Shown here piece after piece: positions 41,275 through 50,645 of a stretch of 64,000 bases of DNA. The notes under the pieces are model-generated. The model searched no databases. It had not been told where the DNA came from and was given only the letters and a program-made list of their open reading frames with translations. The stretch is from Galbibacter kalidii (GTDB taxonomy: Bacteria > Bacteroidota > Bacteroidia > Flavobacteriales > Flavobacteriaceae). Each line of letters starts with the position of its first letter. Within the stretch, counting starts at the first letter, position 1. The translations under genes and the position numbers were made by a program. The DNA is taken from positions 1-64,000 of the forward strand of contig NZ_JAPFGA010000020.1 in assembly GCF_026241135.1 (NCBI RefSeq). The letters run 5' to 3'.

Positions 41275-41653
41275 AGAAGATTTTTTTATGGCTTTAAATT
41301 AGTTATTATTCTTTTGTTGTCCTAATGAAGTTGGGAGTTATGAGATTAGAAATACGAAATACGAGAAAGAGTTTTTGACAAACGCAGGCTTATGGTTAAT
41401 CTCCAAATATCTGTTTTCTTCCTATGGTTTGGGATTTCAAAACCCTCCGTCTTCAGTTTCGCTATCGCAAAACTGAATCTATTTCCCCATGCGCCATCTG
41501 GCTCGTTCGCTAAAACAGTCCGGTGGACTGTTTCTTAACGCTCCGCCCTCTTCATCACAAGGGAGGAGCCGTTTTTTTGGTTTTATTCTTATTTAATACC
41601 TAAAATGAAAAACACTAATTTCACTCAAACAACCAACAACCAACAACCAACAA
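41275..41653. repeat. Intergenic stretch with dispersed hairpin repeat
   Basis: The stem AAACAGTCC, GGT loop, GGACTGTTT (41513-41533) is identical to that at 26552-26572. Adjacent CTGGCTCGTTCGCTAAA is the reverse complement of the flank at 36655, so this copy is inverted. TTTCGCTATCGCAAAAC near 41458 echoes the hairpin at 21443. Tandem CAACAACCAA-like runs lie at 41628-41655. No gene seen. Confidence 0.6.
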
Positions 41654-42313
41654 CTAAACCCTATCAACAAGCCAATTCTTAAGTGAAAAGAAATTCTGCG
41701 GCGCTACACCATGACCTACTGGGAATTCTTCATAGATATGGTCTACTTCCAAAGATTTGAGTAAAGGTGCTGTTTTACGGGCCCAATCCACCGGAATAAC
41801 CTGATCGACCGATCCGTGGGAGCAATAAAAATGAAGTTTAGACAAATCGTTATTTTGATAGCCTTCTTTTAAAACATCCTGATTGATATAACCGCTAAGG
41901 GCAATCACATTTTTTACTTTTTCAGGGTAGGAGAGTGCCACGGCACAGCTAAGGATAGTTCCCTGACTAAAACCGAGTAAGGTCACATTTCTTTCATCCA
42001 GATCATAGGCTTTACATGCTTCATCTATAAATGCGGCTATTTTTTCCCGTGATTCAATAGCTTGTTCGTCGTCACTCCACTTCCCGTCTTCAGCATCAAA
42101 ATGTATGGCATACCAGGCATATCCAAAAGGCATCAGGTCGTATGGTGCTCTAACGGAAATAATGAAAAGTTCGCCGGGCAATTCCCCTGCAAAAGAAAAA
42201 AGATCATCTTCGTTACTCCCATAACCGTGAAACATAAAGAGGGCTTTCGGTTTTTCCTGTTTGTTTTCCGGTTCCTTTATAATATGATGAAGTGAAAGTG
42301 TTTTTGTTTGCAA
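41654..42313 (-). CDS. Alpha/beta hydrolase, phospholipase/carboxylesterase type
   Basis: About 220 residues from TTG 42313. The longer frame back to 42412 would run into the preceding DUF4870-like gene and lacks similarity. Family landmarks: ALFMFHGYGSNEDDL (oxyanion region), the nucleophile elbow LLGFSQGT, the acid in SHGSVDQVIP and the catalytic His in FPVGHGVAP. It is like YpfH/EstA carboxylesterases acting on small esters or lysolipids. No export signal is seen. It is the last gene of the minus-strand group starting at 45822. Confidence 0.85.
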   Translation of the reverse strand: MQTKTLSLHHIIKEPENKQEKPKALFMFHGYGSNEDDLFSFAGELPGELFIISVRAPYDLMPFGYAWYAIHFDAEDGKWSDDEQAIESREKIAAFIDEACKAYDLDERNVTLLGFSQGTILSCAVALSYPEKVKNVIALSGYINQDVLKEGYQNNDLSKLHFYCSHGSVDQVIPVDWARKTAPLLKSLEVDHIYEEFPVGHGVAPQNFFSLKNWLVDRV

Positions 42314-42335
42314 TGTTTGTTGCTTTTGGAGGTTG

Positions 42336-42662
42336 TTATTTGATAAAAGTGAACCATTTCTGGAAGTATTCACCCAACAAAGGTACTTTGTTGTATTTTT
42401 CTTGTAGCGCACCTATAAATCCGTAAAACCAAAGGATGGCAATAAAGATCCAAAAGGCTGTTGAAATCATCAAGGAATCAAAATTACTTATAATAAAATA
42501 ACCAATAACATAAAATAAGAGGTTAATTCCAAATGCCTGTCTGATATGAAAAGTGGCAAAAGGGTTTTGCTTTTCCATGTTCAGAATCATAGCGATGATC
42601 AAGCCAAAAATGGTAATGTATGCGACAATGGCATGTGTTTTTCCTTTCTTTTCCAGGGTCAT
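42336..42662 (-). CDS. DUF4870-like small membrane protein
   Basis: 108 residues, three membrane segments (about 11-26, 43-58 and 65-83). The phrase NPFATFHIRQAFGINLLFYVIG resembles DUF4870/Tic20-like proteins, where a conserved HxRQ or H.kQ lies before the second helix. The function is unknown. The ATG overlaps the stop of the dihydroorotase-like gene by four bases. Confidence 0.75.
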   Translation of the reverse strand: MTLEKKGKTHAIVAYITIFGLIIAMILNMEKQNPFATFHIRQAFGINLLFYVIGYFIISNFDSLMISTAFWIFIAILWFYGFIGALQEKYNKVPLLGEYFQKWFTFIK

Positions 42663-43912
42663 TTTAGTTCTATTTTGTTATTGGCGATGATTCCGTAGCT
42701 TTTCCCTTTTAGCTTTTTACCGAGAAAAGCACTGTTTTTTGAGGTGGATATGACGTGTTCTTCAGTAAAAACATATTCCGTTTCCGGATTGAATAGTGTC
42801 AGGTCTGCTTTTTCTCCAACTTTAATGCCTTCGGAAGCAATCCCGAACCTCAATTTTCCGGCTGTAAGGGTGTTTATAGCCGTTTCCAGTGGTAAAACTT
42901 TGTTGAGCGCCCCAAAGGCACTTTCCAAGCCAATACTTCCGTACATGGCATGATCAAACTCCATTTTTTTGTGCTCGATATCGATAGGGTTGTGGTCACT
43001 GGTCACAAAATCAATGATACCGTCTTTCAGGCCTTTCAACAGGGCTTTTGTATCTTTTTTAGTGCGTAGGGGAGGAAGTAGCTTATAATTAGTATCGAAT
43101 TCTGAAAGCAGCTCGTCTGTCAGTACAAGGTTGTGAACAGCTACACTACAACTTACGTCCAGTCCTTTTTTCTTCGCTTCTTTAATGATAGCAACCGATT
43201 TTTCCGTGGTAATGGTCGGGATGTGCAATTTACCTCCCGTGTACTCCAAAATATAGAGGTCGCGGGTGATATTGAGTTCTTCCGCAAGTGCGGGAATTCC
43301 TTTTAATCCGAGTTTGGTAGCTGTAATTTCTTCATTGACGATTCCTTTTCCCGAAATCTTGTCCTCCTGCGGAAAAGAAAGCACAAGTCCGTTAAAATTC
43401 TGGGCGTACTGCATTGCAATTTTAACTAGATTCGGATTGTCAATTTGTTTTTGATAGTCACCAAAAGCCACCGCTCCGGCATTTTTCATATCATAAAGCT
43501 CTGCTAGGTCAACACTTTTACTTTTTAAGGTGAGCGCTCCAATCGGGTAAAGTGAAGTGGCATGCCCCGAGGCTTTTGACTTTAAAAATGAAATATCGGC
43601 ATTGGTGTCGGCGATGGGATTGGTGTTGGGGTTGACGGCTACGGCTGTAAATCCGCTTAGCGCCGCGGTTTTAAGTCCGTTTTCTATAGTCTCTCTCTCC
43701 TCATAACCCGGTTCTCCAAAACTCACACTGCTGTCAAACCAACCTTCAGACACGTACAGGTTATCAAGTGTTATGGTCTTTACCTTTTTCGAAGGCTCAA
43801 TATTCGCTGCAATTTTACTGATAACGCCATTTTCAATAAGAATGTCTTTGGTTTTTTGGTGAAACTCACTATTGGGAGCAATTATTTTAGCTGACTTTAG
43901 AAGGATATTCAT
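42659..43912 (-). CDS. Dihydroorotase-like protein lacking metal ligands
   Basis: 417 residues, full-length dihydroorotase family fold with VNPNTNPIADT and the late SDHNPIDIEHK. The normally invariant HxH of the first strand (DxHVHxREPG) reads DSSVSFGEPG, so both histidines are Ser. The region equivalent to HxED reads FPQED, and the second His of HxxH is Thr (LHIPTITT). Such forms are known as inactive PyrC-like partners of aspartate transcarbamoylase in some bacteria, so a structural or regulatory role is more likely than catalysis. Coupled by 4-bp overlaps to both neighbours. Confidence 0.82.
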   Translation of the reverse strand: MNILLKSAKIIAPNSEFHQKTKDILIENGVISKIAANIEPSKKVKTITLDNLYVSEGWFDSSVSFGEPGYEERETIENGLKTAALSGFTAVAVNPNTNPIADTNADISFLKSKASGHATSLYPIGALTLKSKSVDLAELYDMKNAGAVAFGDYQKQIDNPNLVKIAMQYAQNFNGLVLSFPQEDKISGKGIVNEEITATKLGLKGIPALAEELNITRDLYILEYTGGKLHIPTITTEKSVAIIKEAKKKGLDVSCSVAVHNLVLTDELLSEFDTNYKLLPPLRTKKDTKALLKGLKDGIIDFVTSDHNPIDIEHKKMEFDHAMYGSIGLESAFGALNKVLPLETAINTLTAGKLRFGIASEGIKVGEKADLTLFNPETEYVFTEEHVISTSKNSAFLGKKLKGKSYGIIANNKIELK

Positions 43913-45822
43913 TTAAAATATTTTAAGATGAGCAGTTCGATGCATAAAAACACCAATGCAAAAATAGCAAACCATTTCCAAAGCTCGTTGACATTGTTTT
44001 CACTTTTTATGTTTTTAAGTGCCTCAAAGGTGCTATTGAATGTTTTTTCGGACGAGACAGCGCTCAAATCGAGGTAATTCAACAGGCTTTCATTTCGGTT
44101 GTAGTTATAGCTCAGGTCTTTTAATGCTTGTCCACCGTTGTCTATTGTATAAATACCGGCTTTATCGGGAGCTTCGCTTGTAGTGACTCTTACATGTTTT
44201 CCATAATTTTGCTGAAGGGGGATAAAAGAGGCTTCTGCATTTCTAATGTTTATGATCTCGTCGTTGCCCAAAGTCGTTTTTACATCAAAAATGTTTTCCT
44301 TTCCGATAGTAAAATACGGACTTGGAAGCGCTAGACTCTGCTTGGCCATATTGTAAAACACAGGAACGATCAAAGGGGAATTCTGGAAATTGGACACTGA
44401 TTTGTTTAAAGGGGAGGAAAAGATGTACACATTGTTCTTTTCTACTAAAAACGGACTGTTATCCGCATAGGAAATGACATGATTTGTCTGACCGGAAAAC
44501 GAATATGAAAACTGTGTTTTTGGATATTGAAAATTGGATACTTCGCTTTCAAAAACTTTGTTGAATAGAGGGTGGTTAAAAGCGATTCCAGTGACTTGTT
44601 TTTCTGTTTCGTTGGCGGAAGTAAATGTGAGATTTGATAAATTTGTAAGTAATTGATTATAAGTATTTAAATTGTTTTCTTTTGAAGTGACAATACAAAT
44701 ACTAATTCCTTCTGAAACAGCACTCTTTAAAGTGGTGATCAATGCATTTGGAATACTTTTCAGTTCGTTGAGGACAATTAAATTTTGATCTGAAATACTG
44801 TTGTAATCAATGGCGTTGGAAGGGGAGGAGGAATAGTTGAATTCGTCTTCCGTATAGATCTTTTTTAGGAAATTGTCATCAGCATCGTTGATGGAAAGCA
44901 CGTTGACTTTTTCCTGTTTATTGATGGAGAAAAAGAACTCGTTGTCATATTGGAGTCCGTTATCCTCAATAACAACACGTCCTTTGACGGCTTCAGTCGC
45001 CGGAACGGAAAAAGTAGCACTTCCTTGGTTTTCGTTAAAAGTAACCGAGGTTTTAGCTATTAATTGATCCCCGTTGTACAAAGCCATAGGGACATTCTCC
45101 GTAGCGTCATTTTTGGAGGTGAGCACCTCAATTTCGTAGGTATCCGCACTCTTTTCAGCAATAAAAACACTGTCAACCGAAATATTTGACGTTGAAGTCG
45201 GACGTAATTGCACAAAAACGGGAGCTGTTTCCCTTTGGGGGATGTCTTCTGCATTTCTTTGCTGAAAATCGGAGATAAAGATAAAGTTCTCAAGCGCATC
45301 AGCATCAGAAAAAAGTTGTTCTCCTTTTAAAAAGACCTCTTTCAACGACAATTGCTTTGTTGAATATTCCAGCCCCAGGAGTTCGTTCTTGATATCGTTG
45401 ATACGAATGTTTTTATAGGTCTTTTCGTTGGTAAAAAAGCTAAAAACGTCAGTTTCAGGGATGTTTTCAATCATTTGGTTGATCGCCCTACGCAACAGTT
45501 CCCCTTGATTTCCCTTCAATTGCATACTGAAAGAGTTATCGAGGTAGATCACGGTTTCTTTTTCCGTTTGCCGAATATCCCTGTTGGCAGAATAAGGTTG
45601 CGCAAAAGCGATGATAATGGACGCATAAGCAAGCATCCTCATCAGTAACACCAACCACTTTTTCAATTGGGAACTCTTACGGGTTTTGATGCTCAGTTCC
45701 TTTAAGAAACGGACATTGGTAAAGGCTTCCTTCTGGTATTTCCTAAGCTGAAATAGGTGAACGATAAGTGGAATGGCAAGTAGAAAAAGCGCCCATAGGA
45801 TTTCCGGATGTTTAAATTGCAT
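43909..45822 (-). CDS. BatA-domain / VWA-like membrane protein
   Basis: 637 residues: an N-terminal BatA-type segment with two membrane helices (about 8-25 and 57-75) and the typical MQFKHPEILWALFLLAIPLIVHLFQLRKY opening. A von Willebrand A-like domain follows with a MIDAS-type phrase, VIYLDNSFSM, near 90-99. A long exported beta-rich region comes next, then a C-terminal membrane helix (about 615-632). It belongs to the aerotolerance-operon-like family; the other bat genes are absent here. It heads the group with the dihydroorotase-like gene. Confidence 0.85.
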   Translation of the reverse strand: MQFKHPEILWALFLLAIPLIVHLFQLRKYQKEAFTNVRFLKELSIKTRKSSQLKKWLVLLMRMLAYASIIIAFAQPYSANRDIRQTEKETVIYLDNSFSMQLKGNQGELLRRAINQMIENIPETDVFSFFTNEKTYKNIRINDIKNELLGLEYSTKQLSLKEVFLKGEQLFSDADALENFIFISDFQQRNAEDIPQRETAPVFVQLRPTSTSNISVDSVFIAEKSADTYEIEVLTSKNDATENVPMALYNGDQLIAKTSVTFNENQGSATFSVPATEAVKGRVVIEDNGLQYDNEFFFSINKQEKVNVLSINDADDNFLKKIYTEDEFNYSSSPSNAIDYNSISDQNLIVLNELKSIPNALITTLKSAVSEGISICIVTSKENNLNTYNQLLTNLSNLTFTSANETEKQVTGIAFNHPLFNKVFESEVSNFQYPKTQFSYSFSGQTNHVISYADNSPFLVEKNNVYIFSSPLNKSVSNFQNSPLIVPVFYNMAKQSLALPSPYFTIGKENIFDVKTTLGNDEIINIRNAEASFIPLQQNYGKHVRVTTSEAPDKAGIYTIDNGGQALKDLSYNYNRNESLLNYLDLSAVSSEKTFNSTFEALKNIKSENNVNELWKWFAIFALVFLCIELLILKYFK

Positions 45823-45923
45823 TCCTGTAGTTTATAAATCTATTCAAATATACGATTATTGAAGATTTAAAGTTTAATGTTCAAAGTTTAAAATTTAGCG
45901 TACTTTGCGTATTTCTTTGCGCG

Positions 45924-45949
45924 CCTTGCGGTTAAACTTAACCGCAAGG
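45924..45949. repeat. Perfect hairpin in intergenic repeat
   Basis: CCTTGCGGTTAA (45924-45935), 2-nt loop, TTAACCGCAAGG (45938-45949). Flanking copies of GCAAGG and CTTTGCG extend the structure. It lies between two minus-strand genes. Confidence 0.6.
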
Positions 45950-46029
45950 GCCGCAAGGTTTTCCTGCCTTTGGCAGACGCAAAGGGGCAAAGAATCATTT
46001 TTGTGTTGTTGTACAGTGTTAAAGCTCGT

Positions 46030-47265
46030 TTATAACTTCCCTAAATCACTTTTATATTGCCCTAATTCAGAATCATCGTTTTTTTCAGCATATTCAATGG
46101 CCAGTTTGTAATGTATTCTTGCCTTTTTCTCATTTCCTTTGTTTGTATAGAATGTTCCTATTGCATTATGAATTGCAGGTGATTCGGGAAATTTATTTAA
46201 ACCAGATTCATAAATATCCAACGCTTCTTTATCCTTGTTATTTTCAGCAAAATAATTTCCAAACCTAACCGCCCAGATTTCTCGGGTTGGGTTTGATAGG
46301 TATTTTCCAAATTCATTGGCATACTCTTCAAAGCGTTCAAACTTATTTTCCGTCATGGCATTGAGCAACAAAAAATGTTTTGTAGTTCTGTGAACGTCTG
46401 TAGAAATTCCGTAGCGATTTCCCCTATGGCGATAGTATTTCTTTATACTGTCCAGGTTCCCAAATTCGTCAAATTCTTTCAGACTATAAAAACGCAAGGT
46501 GTTGTAATCTTTAAAATAGTCCCTTAATCCATTGCTTATTGTTTTAAGCGGAGTGGTATAGTGGTCTTCACCCAATAAATTATCGACTTTCCAAAAAGTA
46601 TGCTTTGGATTACGGGTTTTGAAAACGCTATCAACTTCATTTAATGATTTTTCGATATAAGTTTCTTCCGGTGCTTTTGAAAAATAGAGATAAGGCGTAT
46701 TTTCTGTTGTGGTTTTATCTAAAGCTGCAATCCTGTCTTCTGTGAAATGTGTCGGACTTGCCAAAAAGAAGGCACTGAACATGTTTGGATGATTTGCAAA
46801 AATCTCCAATCCTAAACCTCCAGCCATTTCCCAACCAAAGTATATACGTTCTTTTTCTTCCAAAGTCCTGTAATTCTCATCTATTAGCGGAATTAGTTCT
46901 TTTTTTATAAAGTTGATGAATCTACTAGCATCCTGATGATACAAGATTCTTCTTTTCTTTCTATCGGAATTTATGCCTACAACTATAAACTCTGGCGATT
47001 TGTCTTTAAATCGCAACATCTTTTGATAGGCAACAGGATGCAAAAAATATTCTTGCCCGTCCATTACGTACATCACGGGATATTTTTTTATTTCTAATCC
47101 CTGATAACTAGGAGGGAAGTATATTTCCACCTCTCTTTTTTCTCCTAAATACTTTGACTCTATTTCAAGGTGTTTAGTTAAGCCTGTTTTTTCAAGATGC
47201 TGTTGTCCATAAGACAAAAATGATATAAGTATTAAGACAGATAATGTGATTAACGTTTTATGCAT
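46030..47265 (-). CDS. Esterase-like alpha/beta protein with C-terminal TPRs; nucleophile apparently lost
   Basis: 411 residues from ATG 47265, which begins a clear signal peptide (SFLSYGQ); the longer frame upstream is not supported. Residues about 25-270 follow the Fes/esterase D fold: EVEIYFPPSYQGLEIKKYPVMYVMDGQEYF and VGINSDRKKR. The nucleophile elbow, usually GxSxGG, reads WEMAGG with Met in the Ser position. The C-terminal part (about 310-405) has tetratricopeptide helices (EALDIYESGLNKFPESPAIHNAIGTFY). It is probably a binding protein rather than an esterase. Confidence 0.75.
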   Translation of the reverse strand: MHKTLITLSVLILISFLSYGQQHLEKTGLTKHLEIESKYLGEKREVEIYFPPSYQGLEIKKYPVMYVMDGQEYFLHPVAYQKMLRFKDKSPEFIVVGINSDRKKRRILYHQDASRFINFIKKELIPLIDENYRTLEEKERIYFGWEMAGGLGLEIFANHPNMFSAFFLASPTHFTEDRIAALDKTTTENTPYLYFSKAPEETYIEKSLNEVDSVFKTRNPKHTFWKVDNLLGEDHYTTPLKTISNGLRDYFKDYNTLRFYSLKEFDEFGNLDSIKKYYRHRGNRYGISTDVHRTTKHFLLLNAMTENKFERFEEYANEFGKYLSNPTREIWAVRFGNYFAENNKDKEALDIYESGLNKFPESPAIHNAIGTFYTNKGNEKKARIHYKLAIEYAEKNDDSELGQYKSDLGKL

Positions 47266-47369
47266 AATGTTTTTTTGATGAGTGCTAACTATTGTATAAC
47301 AACCAAACCTTAAACCTTGAATTTTAAACTTTAAATTTTTCAATCTTCAATCTTCAATCTTCAATCCAA

Positions 47370-48854
47370 TCAATACTTCGCAGACTTCCCTTGATTCGAG
47401 GTTGAACGGATAAACTCCCTAACATGCTCATTAGCACTTTTTAAGTCTTCTTTTCGTAGGTACATCATATGTCCGCTTCTGTAGCCTTCAAAACGTAGGC
47501 GATCCTTCATTTTTCCGCTTGGATCCATTTGCCACATGCTGTATTTGGTATTGAAATAAGTCGTCGCTCCATCGTAATACCCGGCCTGATAAAGTACATG
47601 TAAATACGGATTTTGAGCCATAGCTTGTCTTAGATCGTCCCGGGTGTTGTCATCTTCGTTATTCCAGGGGTGTACCGGTCCGAACATATAATAAGGGACA
47701 TCGGTTTTAAAATTGAGTTCTTCCTGCAGATAATAATTAATGGCAGGGGTGAAGGAGTGTAACCAAGAAGTAAGTTCAGCATTGTAATCTGGTCTTGTAC
47801 CTGCGGCCATTTTGTCAATTCCAAGGTAGCGAGAATCCAAACGTCCTACGGTAAAGCCTTTGTCCCTAAGTAATTCCTTCCAGAAAAATGAAGTAGGCAC
47901 ATCCAAGTTATGTTGCAAGATCGATTCTTTTGAAAGTCCAGAATACTGCGCCATTTTGGTAGCTACGGACTCTCTTTCAGCATCAGAAATAAATCCGCCT
48001 TTGGCAATAGCCGGGATAAGGGTGTTTACGGTATAGTTTTCTACTTCAGGAAGCACTTCCAATAAGTCTTTTTGCTGTAAATCCGTCCTCAAAGCTTTTT
48101 GATGCCAGGCCGCAGCTGCGTAATACGGCAAATTCAAAGCAGAAGATACAGGCCCACCTACTCGAATAACTTTATAATCTGCCGGAGAGACCATGATTAC
48201 TCCGTTTAGGTACATCCATTGTCTTTCTTGTAAAGCGAGCGATAGTCCTGCTACACGCGTACCACCATAACTCTCCCCGATGATGTATTTTGGAGATCTC
48301 CAGCGGTTGTTTCGGGTAATGAAGGTGGTAATCCAATCGGCCAGATATTCAATATCAGCGTTGATACCAAAGAATTTTTCCCTGTCGGGATATTCCCCTT
48401 CTTTATCGGCTACCATACGCGAATATCCAGTGTTTACCGGGTTGACATAAACGATATCGGCCACGTCAAGAATGGAATTCGGGTTGTCTTTTACGCCATA
48501 AGGCTGAACAGGATAACCTTCATCATCAATCTTTAATATTTTAGGTCCGGTATAGGCCAAATGCATCCAAACAGAGGCCGATCCCGGTCCGCCGTTAAAA
48601 GAAATCAAAAGAGGTCTGGAACTGTTATCACCAACATCGGTACGATAATAATAGGTGTGAAATAGTGTAGCGATTACTTTTCCTTTATCGTCCCAGACCG
48701 GTAAAGTTCCGGTATTGGACTTATATGAAACCCTCACCCCATTGATGTTTACCTGATGGGAAGTAGTGATAATGGTGTCCACAGGAATTTTTCGATCCTG
48801 GGCATTGATGATAATGGAAAATAAGAAACAAAAATAAAGTAGACGTTTTATCAT
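47370..48854 (-). CDS. S10 family serine carboxypeptidase, secreted
   Basis: 494 residues with a signal peptide (cut near INAQ). S10 landmarks: NGGPGSASVWMHLAYTGP (oxyanion loop, about 80-97), the nucleophile IGESYGGTRVAGL near 198-210, an Asp in the late YQAGYYDGATTY region and the catalytic His in GYRSGHMMYL near the C-terminus. It removes C-terminal amino acids from exported peptides. It is a free-standing gene with about 240 bp of repeat-bearing DNA upstream. Confidence 0.9.
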   Translation of the reverse strand: MIKRLLYFCFLFSIIINAQDRKIPVDTIITTSHQVNINGVRVSYKSNTGTLPVWDDKGKVIATLFHTYYYRTDVGDNSSRPLLISFNGGPGSASVWMHLAYTGPKILKIDDEGYPVQPYGVKDNPNSILDVADIVYVNPVNTGYSRMVADKEGEYPDREKFFGINADIEYLADWITTFITRNNRWRSPKYIIGESYGGTRVAGLSLALQERQWMYLNGVIMVSPADYKVIRVGGPVSSALNLPYYAAAAWHQKALRTDLQQKDLLEVLPEVENYTVNTLIPAIAKGGFISDAERESVATKMAQYSGLSKESILQHNLDVPTSFFWKELLRDKGFTVGRLDSRYLGIDKMAAGTRPDYNAELTSWLHSFTPAINYYLQEELNFKTDVPYYMFGPVHPWNNEDDNTRDDLRQAMAQNPYLHVLYQAGYYDGATTYFNTKYSMWQMDPSGKMKDRLRFEGYRSGHMMYLRKEDLKSANEHVREFIRSTSNQGKSAKY

Positions 48855-49092
48855 TAGAAAAAGCTTTAACTCACTAAGTGAGATTTAATCCCGATAACTG
48901 CCGGGAGTTTCGACACCTGCCTATCGATAGACAGGCTTGCGTTGAAATGTTTTTTAGTTTTTTCAACCCAATTTAGGGGTTGATGTCAAAGCCTAAAAGT
49001 AATAAAATAACTGTAATAATACCACTATTGAAATTACACAAGCAGGGCAAAATTTAAACAAAACCAGTATTAATACATATAGAGACTCCTTA

Positions 49093-49518
49093 TTAGTTTT
49101 TGTTTAATAGCATATCAAGCTCTAAATATTTCCCTTTTATTACGCTGATAGCAAATGCGGCGGCAGAAGCTGGGAGTACTGAATAGTCCAATGGGGCTTT
49201 TATTCCTAAAGATATAGTCATTGCCAATGCAAACAAAATCAGTAAAACACCACTTAATTTTGCGACAAGTTGGGTTTTAAGACCGATTAACAAGAGTATT
49301 CCAAAAACAATTTCAGCTAATGTGGCAGTCCAGGCAAAGAAAGGGATTACTGTTTCGGGTAAAAATGGCAAAAGCGAATGGGTGTAACCTTCAAAGTTCT
49401 CCCAATTTCCCCAAGCGGAGATATTTTCGCTCCAAAGGCCAAAGCGATCGGCTACCGCTGATAAAAATCCGGCAGCCACAGCTACCCTTAAAAATAATTT
49501 TGTATATAAATGATTCAT
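49093..49518 (-). CDS. DoxX family membrane protein
   Basis: 141 residues, four membrane segments. DoxX-type features include the N-terminal helix with LRVAVAAGFLSAVADRFGL and the second helix TATLAEIVFGILLLIGLKTQL. Members are linked to redox or sulfur chemistry at the membrane, without a general activity. It carries the palindrome TTAAGATATCTTAA 50 bp upstream of its ATG, shared with the genes at 49611 and 50646. Confidence 0.85.
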   Translation of the reverse strand: MNHLYTKLFLRVAVAAGFLSAVADRFGLWSENISAWGNWENFEGYTHSLLPFLPETVIPFFAWTATLAEIVFGILLLIGLKTQLVAKLSGVLLILFALAMTISLGIKAPLDYSVLPASAAAFAISVIKGKYLELDMLLNKN

Positions 49519-49568
49519 TGTGATTGTTTTTTAAGATTTAAAGTTAGCTGAGAAATACGAAGAAAAAA

Positions 49569-49582
49569 TTAAGATATCTTAA
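49569..49582 (-). promoter_or_regulatory. Palindromic operator before DoxX gene
   Basis: TTAAGATATCTTAA, a perfect 14-bp palindrome, 50 bp before the ATG. The adjoining bases AAGAAATGACA extend the identity with the copy at 50554. Confidence 0.65.
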
Positions 49583-49610
49583 GAAATGACATGAGTTTTC
49601 TTTATAAATT

Positions 49611-50504
49611 TTAATAGTCTCTGGATATCGGTTTGTCATTTAAAATGATTTCTTCCTTCAGTATTTTTTGTTCTACGACTGCTTCTTGAATAAACCAGTT
49701 AATCAGATTAACTTCGGCATATGATTTATTTGACCACTCGTGATCTCCTTCTTCATCATAAGCAAGCACATTGGAGGTTTTCAATTTATCGAGTTTAACA
49801 GCTACGGTTTTTGATCCGTCTAAAATAATATAACCTACATCCTTAGGCTTACAATAAATATGTGGAGCAGTAGCAAAAGGCACTATTTTGTCTTTCTTTC
49901 CGTGAAAAAAAAGGCTTGGAATTGCATTTTCCTTAATTATATAATCTGCATCCAACACCACCCCCGACATTGATACGACTCCTGAGGGTTTGATTTTCGG
50001 AATGTGTTTAAACGCATAATGGTCTTGCATAAAAGCACTGTTGAGTACAACCTCGGCTCCGGCGCTACTGCCAATTAAAACAAATTTATCTGCATCAAAT
50101 TTCAATGTTTTGTTTTTATGCTGAAGGAATTTCACCGCATCGGCAATATCTTCCGATGCCGCCACAAAAGTTTCTATCTTTTCTGAAGCAGGACATCCAC
50201 ACCCAAATCCGGAAGGTTTCCCTTTTCTGGTTAGACGGTAACTCATAGATGCCACTGCGTATCCTTTTAAAGCCATTGCTTTGCAAAATTCAGTTTCCAA
50301 TGGATTGTCTCTTTTACCTGCATAAAAACCACCTCCGTGTACCAATAGGACTAAAAGTCGATTAGCATCAATATTGTTTTCTTCGGAATAGAAATCCAGT
50401 TGAAGCGTATCAGAGTAGGTGAAGGTTTGTTTTTCAACTTGTCCATAAACTGTAACGGAAACGAGCAAAACAAACGATAATGACATTGTTCTAAATAATC
50501 TCAT
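49611..50504 (-). CDS. Secreted alpha/beta hydrolase (esterase/lipase type)
   Basis: 297 residues with a signal peptide (cut near VYGQ). HGGG oxyanion motif in LLVHGGGFYAGKRD near 50-63, nucleophile in VLIGSSAGAEVVLN near 140-153, acid near FHGKKDKIVP and catalytic His in EEGDHEWSNK. It resembles carboxylesterases of the hormone-sensitive-lipase type exported by Bacteroidota. Its upstream region carries the TTAAGATATCTTAA palindrome 49 bp before the ATG. Confidence 0.85.
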   Translation of the reverse strand: MRLFRTMSLSFVLLVSVTVYGQVEKQTFTYSDTLQLDFYSEENNIDANRLLVLLVHGGGFYAGKRDNPLETEFCKAMALKGYAVASMSYRLTRKGKPSGFGCGCPASEKIETFVAASEDIADAVKFLQHKNKTLKFDADKFVLIGSSAGAEVVLNSAFMQDHYAFKHIPKIKPSGVVSMSGVVLDADYIIKENAIPSLFFHGKKDKIVPFATAPHIYCKPKDVGYIILDGSKTVAVKLDKLKTSNVLAYDEEGDHEWSNKSYAEVNLINWFIQEAVVEQKILKEEIILNDKPISRDY

Positions 50505-50553
50505 GATTTATAGTTGGATAAAGCAAAATTACCGGACAGAAAGGGAGAAAGGG

Positions 50554-50567
50554 TTAAGATATCTTAA
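50554..50567 (-). promoter_or_regulatory. Palindromic operator before esterase gene
   Basis: TTAAGATATCTTAA, 49 bp before the ATG at 50504; followed by the same GAAATGACA as in the 49569 copy. Confidence 0.65.
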
Positions 50568-50576
50568 GAAATGACA

Positions 50577-50622
50577 AAACCTCACAGGCTCCGATAATCA
50601 TCGGGGTGAATCTGTGAGGTTT
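50577..50622 (-). terminator. Terminator hairpin after the AhpD-like gene
   Basis: AAACCTCACAG (50577-50587) pairs with CTGTGAGGTTT (50612-50622). An inner stem CCGAT/ATCGG extends the structure. It lies 24 bp past the stop of the gene at 50646. Confidence 0.65.
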
Positions 50623-50645
50623 ATAAATCGGATATTTAAAAGGAG

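Noticed and set aside
42314-42412. N-terminal extension of the carboxylesterase to 42412
   Set aside because: It would lie inside the upstream DUF4870-like gene and has no similarity to the hydrolase family.
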